Assembly: GCF_019219825.1 (NCBI RefSeq)
Contig: NZ_JAHUXH010000026.1
Location: 1-64,000 of the forward strand
From: Streptomyces sp. TRM70350
Lineage (GTDB): Bacteria; Actinomycetota; Actinomycetes; Streptomycetales; Streptomycetaceae
Length of the DNA: 64,000 nucleotides
Direction of reading: 5' to 3'
Positions 59,121 through 64,000 of this stretch are shown piece after piece (position 1 is the first letter of the stretch; every line of letters starts with the position of its first letter). The translations under genes were made by a program, and so were the position numbers. The notes beneath the pieces are model-generated. The model saw only the letters and a program-made list of their open reading frames with translations, was not told the origin of the DNA and did no database searches.

Positions 59121-62100
59121 TTGGCTCGCCATGCCTTCGTACGACTCGTCACCGCGTCCGCCGCGCTCGCGGCCGGTCTGAGCCCGCTGCTGCCGACCAC
59201 GGCCGTGGCGGACACGCCGCAGGAGACGGTCGTACCGGCCGCGTTGCGCGACAGCGAAACCGTGGCCGTGCTGCACCACGCGGACACCCAGACGGGTACC
59301 GACGGTGCCGGGACCGAGGGCGTGTACCACCGGCTGGAGGGCAACACCGGGCTGCTGTGGACCCGGTACTCCGACGGCAGGAGCTTCGAGGCACCGGCGG
59401 CCGCACGCACCGTGGCCCTCAGCGGCACCGGCAGCGACATCCTGGCGTACCGCCACCCCGAGGGACGTATCGACCTGTGGAACCCGGTGGACGGCAGCAC
59501 CCGCACCGTTCGACTGCCGGCCGGCCAGGGGCTGCTCGGGGTGTACGGGACCACCGTGGTCACCGCCCAGTCCGTGACCGACCCGGACGGCACGACCCGG
59601 CGCGTGCTGCATCTGCTGACCGTGGCCGCGGACGGCACCGTCGTCGACAGGGAGGTCGGCGGGCTGCCCGCCGGCATGCGGCTGGGGCATGCGCGGGGCG
59701 CGGACGCGTCGAGTCTGTTCTTCAACGCGGACCTGGACGGCACCCCCCGCATGGTGGCCGTCGACCGCACGACCGGCCAGGTCCAGGGCTGGACCCGGGC
59801 GCTGCCCGGCACGACGTACGCCTTGGTCAAGATCTCGCCCGAGTACGTCGCCATGTACCGGGTCCAGGATGCCAAGGTGCTGGTGGTGCCCCGCTCGGAC
59901 CTGTCGGCCACCCCCGTCGAGGTGGCCGTGGGCGGTGGCAACGGAGGCGTCGACGACCTGGCCGTGGTCGGCGACTGGCTGGTGCACCAGCCGAGCGGCT
60001 CCGACGACGTGAAGGCCCGGCCCATAGCGGGCGGCCCGGAGGTGACGCTGCTGACCGCCACGCGCCTGGAGGTGTCCGCGGTGCCGGACGGCTCCGCCGT
60101 CACCGTCGGCCGTACCGGCGCCGACGACTGGGGCATCCAGCGCATCCACGCCGGCCCGGACGGCAAGCCGGTGGTCACGCGGGTCAAGCCGCTGCCGAGG
60201 CCGCCGGCCCCGATCCAGGGCATCTCCCTGGAGCACGGCCGCCTGGTCGTCACCGACACCAGTGCCGCCGGGCAGCGTGACGACTACGCACGGACCGTCG
60301 CCACCCACGGCACGCCCACGTTCGGCACGCGCACGTCGTTCACGCCCGACACCGGCTCGCGGATGACGGCCTGCCCGGCGACCGACGTCGCCTGCTCCCG
60401 GCTGTTCGGCACGGCCGACGGCCGGATCGCCTGGCTGGAGCACGGCTCGGCGCAGGAGGACACGATCCGCGTTGACGGCCCGACGGGGCCGTGGCAGCGC
60501 ACCGTGCCCGCAGGCGGCCGGATCACCGATGTCTCGGGCCGGTACGTGCTGCACACGACCGCGGACAAGCAGTACGTGTACCGGATCGACGACTGGGCCA
60601 CCTCGCCCGTCACCCGCGCCCCGGGCGCGGCCGCGCTCGCCGGTGGGGTGCTGTGGACGGCGGGTACGGCCGCCGGGGCGGTCACGGCGTACGACCTGGC
60701 CGCGAAGAAGACCACCGAGACCCTCACCACCGAAGCCGGCTGCACGCCGAACGAGCTCCAGGCGCTGGGCCGTTACCTGTACTGGAGCTGCGACGGCCGC
60801 GCCGGGGTCTACGACCGTACGGCGAAGAGGTCCGTGCCCGTCCCCACGGGTGAGGCCAAGCTCGGCGACGGGTACGTCGTCACGCACGACAAGGTTGCCG
60901 GGAAGCTGACCCTCACCACGGTCACCGACGGCACGCCTGCGAGCCGGGTCATCGGTGAGTTGCCCGACACCGGGGTCTCGCAGCGGGACGTGCGCTGGAC
61001 GGTGGACGAGTCCGGCGCCAACGCCGTCTACGTCGACGGGCAGGAGCGCGTGCACCTCGTACCGTCCGGCGTGGCACAGCAGCCGCTGCGGCTGCTCGGG
61101 CCCGCGCAGAACGCGGCGTACGTTCAGGCCCGTGAGATCGACGCGGTGCCGGACACGCTGACCACCGTGCTGCTGTCCAAGCCGTCGGCGAGCTGGGAGC
61201 TGACCGTGCGGGACAGGGCGACGGGCAAGGTCGTCGCCGTCCACGGGGGTGGGGCCGCGCGCGGCGAGCTGAGCGTCGGCTGGGCCGGCAGGGGCACCGG
61301 GGGCACCCTCCTCCCCAACGGCACCTACGACTGGACCCTCCAGGCCACTCCGGCGGACGGCGTCGGCGGCCCGCTGCAGACGCGCGGCACGGCGCGGCTG
61401 CACAAGGGCGGGCCGGTGCGCCACGACCACGTGGGCCCGTCGGGAAGACCGGACGGCATCGGTGACCTGCTCACCCTCGACTCCTCCGGCCGCCTGACCT
61501 TCCAGCAGGGCACGGGCAGGGGCACGTTCTCCGGAAAGGTCACCGGCAGTGGCTGGTCCACCAGCGTGAGGGCGGTGCCGGTCGGTGATCCGAGCGGGGA
61601 CCGCTGCAACGACGTGCTCGTGAAGTTCAGCAGCGGGACGGTACGGCTGTACAAGCCGGCCTGCGGCGCCGCGCTGAAGCCGTCGACGCCGTACACCACG
61701 ATCGGGACGGGCACCGGCTGGAACCAGTACGACATCCTCACCTCGCCCGGCGACATCACCAAGGACGGCCGGCCCGACCTGCTCGCCCGCACGGCCTCCA
61801 CCGGCACGGTGTACGTCTACAAGGGCACCAGCACGGGCAAGTTCGCCGCGCGCGTGAAGCTGTACGACAACTGGAAGACGTACAAGAAGGTCGTCGGCGC
61901 CGGTGACCTGAACGGGGACGGCATCGGGGACCTGGTCGCCCAGGACAAGGCCAATGCGCTGTACCGGTACTACGGCACCGGCAAGGGCGCCTTCACATCG
62001 CGCGTGAAGCTGTCGTCGAACTGGGGCGGGTCGTACAACGTGGTCGTCGGGGTGGGCGACATCACCGGGGACGGGACGGCCGATCTGGTCGCGCGGGACA

Positions 62101-62201
62101 CGGCCGGTGTGCTGTACCGGGTGCCCGGGACGGGGAAGGGTTCGTTCGGGGCGCGGGTGCGGATCGGGACGGGTTGGCAGGGCTACAAGGGCCTGTCCTA
62201 G
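59121..62201 (+). CDS. Secreted FG-GAP/VCBS repeat protein
   Basis: The 1026-aa product is given TTG 59121, ten bases after GGGGAGGG; the frame opens upstream without such a signal. Signal peptide: LARHAFVRLVTASAALAAGL ending about residue 31 (AVADTP). Residues 40-750 are repetitive beta-propeller-like strands (TVALSGTGSDILAYRH; VVTHDKVAGKLTL). A FlgD Ig-like segment (NGTYDWTLQA) follows, then FG-GAP repeats with Ca-binding DxNGDG patterns (DITKDGRPDLLA, DLNGDGIGDLVA, DITGDGTADLVA). It is probably a cell-surface or extracellular protein; ligand unknown. Confidence 0.87.
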   Translation: MARHAFVRLVTASAALAAGLSPLLPTTAVADTPQETVVPAALRDSETVAVLHHADTQTGTDGAGTEGVYHRLEGNTGLLWTRYSDGRSFEAPAAARTVALSGTGSDILAYRHPEGRIDLWNPVDGSTRTVRLPAGQGLLGVYGTTVVTAQSVTDPDGTTRRVLHLLTVAADGTVVDREVGGLPAGMRLGHARGADASSLFFNADLDGTPRMVAVDRTTGQVQGWTRALPGTTYALVKISPEYVAMYRVQDAKVLVVPRSDLSATPVEVAVGGGNGGVDDLAVVGDWLVHQPSGSDDVKARPIAGGPEVTLLTATRLEVSAVPDGSAVTVGRTGADDWGIQRIHAGPDGKPVVTRVKPLPRPPAPIQGISLEHGRLVVTDTSAAGQRDDYARTVATHGTPTFGTRTSFTPDTGSRMTACPATDVACSRLFGTADGRIAWLEHGSAQEDTIRVDGPTGPWQRTVPAGGRITDVSGRYVLHTTADKQYVYRIDDWATSPVTRAPGAAALAGGVLWTAGTAAGAVTAYDLAAKKTTETLTTEAGCTPNELQALGRYLYWSCDGRAGVYDRTAKRSVPVPTGEAKLGDGYVVTHDKVAGKLTLTTVTDGTPASRVIGELPDTGVSQRDVRWTVDESGANAVYVDGQERVHLVPSGVAQQPLRLLGPAQNAAYVQAREIDAVPDTLTTVLLSKPSASWELTVRDRATGKVVAVHGGGAARGELSVGWAGRGTGGTLLPNGTYDWTLQATPADGVGGPLQTRGTARLHKGGPVRHDHVGPSGRPDGIGDLLTLDSSGRLTFQQGTGRGTFSGKVTGSGWSTSVRAVPVGDPSGDRCNDVLVKFSSGTVRLYKPACGAALKPSTPYTTIGTGTGWNQYDILTSPGDITKDGRPDLLARTASTGTVYVYKGTSTGKFAARVKLYDNWKTYKKVVGAGDLNGDGIGDLVAQDKANALYRYYGTGKGAFTSRVKLSSNWGGSYNVVVGVGDITGDGTADLVARDTAGVLYRVPGTGKGSFGARVRIGTGWQGYKGLS

Positions 62202-62269
62202 CCGGCAAGGGCCTGTTCTGGTCAGCCTGTGACGTGTGTCACGCCCCCGGCGAGGGAATTGCTGGGGGC

Positions 62270-63844
62270 ATGACAGATGACGCGTTGCGTGGCGGGCCGA
62301 CGGACGAGGAACGTCTGGCCCAGCTCGGCTACACCCAGGTCCTCGCCCGCCGTATGTCGGCGTTCTCCAACTACGCGGTCTCCTTCACGATCATCTCGGT
62401 CCTGTCCGGCTGCCTGACCCTCTACCTGTTCGGCATGAACACCGGCGGCCCGGCGGTGATCACCTGGGGCTGGGTCGCGGTCGGCCTGATGACCCTGTTC
62501 GTCGGTCTGTCCATGGCCGAGATCTGCTCGGCGTACCCGACCTCGGCGGGCCTGTACTTCTGGGCGCACCGGCTGGCGCCCTCGCGGACGGCCGCGGCCT
62601 GGGCGTGGTTCACGGGCTGGTTCAACGTGCTGGGCCAGGTGGCGGTGACGGCGGGCATCGACTTCGGCGCGGCGTCGTTCCTCGGCGCGTACCTGAACCT
62701 GCAGTTCGGCTTCGAGGTCACCCCCGGCCGCACGATGCTCCTCTTCGCGGGGATCCTGCTGCTCCACGGCCTGCTGAACACCTTCGGCGTGCGCATCGTC
62801 GCGCTGCTCAACAGCATCAGCGTGTGGTGGCACGTGCTGGGCGTCGCGGTGATCGTCGGCGCGCTGACCTTCGTACCCGATCACCACCAGTCGGCGTCGT
62901 TCGTCTTCGGCGAGTTCGTGAACAACACGGGCTGGGGCAGTGCGGTGTACGTGGTCCTCCTGGGCCTCCTCATGGCCCAGTACACCTTCACCGGCTACGA
63001 CGCCTCGGCCCACATGACGGAGGAGACACGGGACGCGTCCACGGCGGGCCCGAAGGGCATCGTCCGCTCGATCTGGACGTCATGGATAGCGGGCTTCGTC
63101 CTACTACTCGGCTTCACCTTCGCCATCCAGTCGTACGAGGGCGCGCGCACGTCCCCGACGGGCGCGCCGCCCGCGCAGATCCTGCTCGACGCCCTGGGCG
63201 CCACGGCGGGCAAACTGCTCCTGCTCGTCGTGATCGGCGCGCAGCTGTTCTGCGGGATGGCGTCCGTGACCGCCAACAGCCGCATGATCTACGCCTTCTC
63301 GCGCGACGGCGCGCTGCCCTTCTCCCACGTCTGGCACACGGTGAGCCCGCGCACCCGCACGCCGGTGGCGGCGGTGTGGCTGGCCGCGCTGGGCGCCCTC
63401 GCCCTGGGCCTGCCCTACCTGATCAATGTCACGGCGTACGCGGCGGTGACGTCGATCGCGGTGATCGGCCTGTACATCGCGTACGTCATCCCGACGTTGC
63501 TGCGCCTGCGCAAGGGCGAGGCCTTCGAACGGGGCCCGTGGCATCTGGGCCGCTGGTCGCGTCCGGTCGGGGTCGTGGCCGTCGGCTGGGTCGCCGTCAT
63601 CACGATCCTGTTCATGCTCCCGCAGGTCTCCCCGGTCACCTGGGAGACCTTCAACTACGCCCCGATCGCGGTCCTGGTCGTCCTGGGCTTCGCGGCGAGC
63701 TGGTGGGTGGCGTCGGCTCGGCACTGGTTCCTGAACCCGGAGCATGAGCGGACGGTGGGGAGGGAGGCGGCGCGCCGGACGACGGAACGCGGTGACGCGC
63801 CCGGCCCGGTGCCGCCGATAGATCGCGAACCGGTGGATCCCTAG
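62270..63844 (+). CDS. APC-family amino acid permease
   Basis: The 524-aa product starts at ATG 62270 (TGGGGGC upstream). About twelve membrane segments are visible; the first has SNYAVSFTIISVLSGCLTLY, the family motif, with GGPAVITWGWVAVGLM following. The sequence resembles the GABA/choline-permease branch (GYDASAHMTEETRDAS, SRMIYAFSRDGALPFS). It moves an amino acid or amine into the cell by proton symport; the substrate cannot be told. The C-terminus is a charged cytoplasmic tail. Confidence 0.92.
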   Translation: MTDDALRGGPTDEERLAQLGYTQVLARRMSAFSNYAVSFTIISVLSGCLTLYLFGMNTGGPAVITWGWVAVGLMTLFVGLSMAEICSAYPTSAGLYFWAHRLAPSRTAAAWAWFTGWFNVLGQVAVTAGIDFGAASFLGAYLNLQFGFEVTPGRTMLLFAGILLLHGLLNTFGVRIVALLNSISVWWHVLGVAVIVGALTFVPDHHQSASFVFGEFVNNTGWGSAVYVVLLGLLMAQYTFTGYDASAHMTEETRDASTAGPKGIVRSIWTSWIAGFVLLLGFTFAIQSYEGARTSPTGAPPAQILLDALGATAGKLLLLVVIGAQLFCGMASVTANSRMIYAFSRDGALPFSHVWHTVSPRTRTPVAAVWLAALGALALGLPYLINVTAYAAVTSIAVIGLYIAYVIPTLLRLRKGEAFERGPWHLGRWSRPVGVVAVGWVAVITILFMLPQVSPVTWETFNYAPIAVLVVLGFAASWWVASARHWFLNPEHERTVGREAARRTTERGDAPGPVPPIDREPVDP

Positions 63845-63917
63845 CACTTCGGGCCCTTCCACCCCGGACCCGGCCCCGTCCCCCGGATACCCGATCGGCG
63901 ACGCGGCCTCCTCGGGC

Positions 63918-63923
63918 TATGCT
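63918..63923 (+). promoter_or_regulatory. -10 box of tRNA-Lys
   Basis: TATGCT lies 19 bases before the tRNA-Lys gene. No good -35 was recognised. Confidence 0.4.
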
Positions 63924-63942
63924 CGGGGAGGCAACATCGCCT

Positions 63943-64000
63943 GGGCCCTTAGCTCAATTGGCAGAGCAGTGGACTTTTAATCCATTGGTTGTGGGTTCGA
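63943..64000 (+). tRNA. tRNA-Lys(TTT), cut by window end
   Basis: GGGCCCTTAGCTCAATTGGC, then anticodon loop CTTTTAA (TTT) and the beginning of the T-arm (GTGGGTTCGA). The 3' end lies beyond the window. Confidence 0.93.

Overview
The window is high-GC DNA (roughly 70% or more outside one block) with GTG and TTG starts, TAGGCT-type -10 boxes, and the gene order dnaX - purD - purC - purSQL - purF - purM - vdh - bldC - hrpA. This order, with BldC, an Lsr2 paralogue and valine dehydrogenase, indicates a Streptomyces core chromosome fairly close to the replication origin.

Positions about 753-15350 are an integrated pSAM2-type actinomycete integrative and conjugative element (AICE). It sits in the 3' half of a tRNA-Ser(GGA) gene and is bounded by a perfect 54-bp direct repeat (699-752 and 15297-15350). 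From the right end inward it carries int, xis, a pSAM2-type rolling-circle rep gene, small spread proteins (including SpdD-like and DUF2637 proteins), an FtsK-like septal DNA translocase, a small gene in the position of pra, a GntR repressor (KorSA-type) and a divergent Nudix gene (Pif-type). Repeated copies of a 16-bp imperfect palindrome, ACTCGT-N4-ACGAGT, lie at nearly every promoter of this module and probably form the KorSA operator network. Left of the transfer genes is a lower-GC cargo block (about 1865-6424) with two divergent genes. One encodes a STAND NTPase with an Mrr-like nuclease domain, the other a 635-aa protein of unknown function. A broken integrase lies between them. This is the best candidate for an undescribed anti-phage or conflict system. 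The sequence left of 699 has the same end architecture (paired repeats, terminator, att), so a second element is probably integrated in tandem.

Positions 15295-47229 are core chromosome: tRNA-Ser, SRP RNA, dnaX, the purine genes (purD, purC, purS-purQ-purL, purF, purM), an inactive-looking M48-like membrane protein with a long Ala/Asp repeat region, a dimethylformamidase-like protein, a two-component and ABC-transporter operon, three tRNA-Gly genes, lsrL, a decayed gene after purL, a META-domain lipoprotein, DUF3073, valine dehydrogenase, bldC, a DUF6274 gene, tRNA-Asp and hrpA. The pur genes encode steps of IMP synthesis from PRPP: PurF, PurD, PurS/Q/L, PurM and PurC.

Positions 47382-64000 hold a tRNA-Phe/tRNA-Asp pair, a 1511-aa TPR-CHAT protease with a divergent gene pair (small zinc-ribbon-like protein plus membrane protein) that looks like a second conflict system, tRNA-Glu, a membrane metallophosphoesterase, a small metallopeptidase, a lipoprotein, a DEAD-box helicase with an RGG tail, a secreted FG-GAP repeat protein, an APC permease and the start of tRNA-Lys(TTT).
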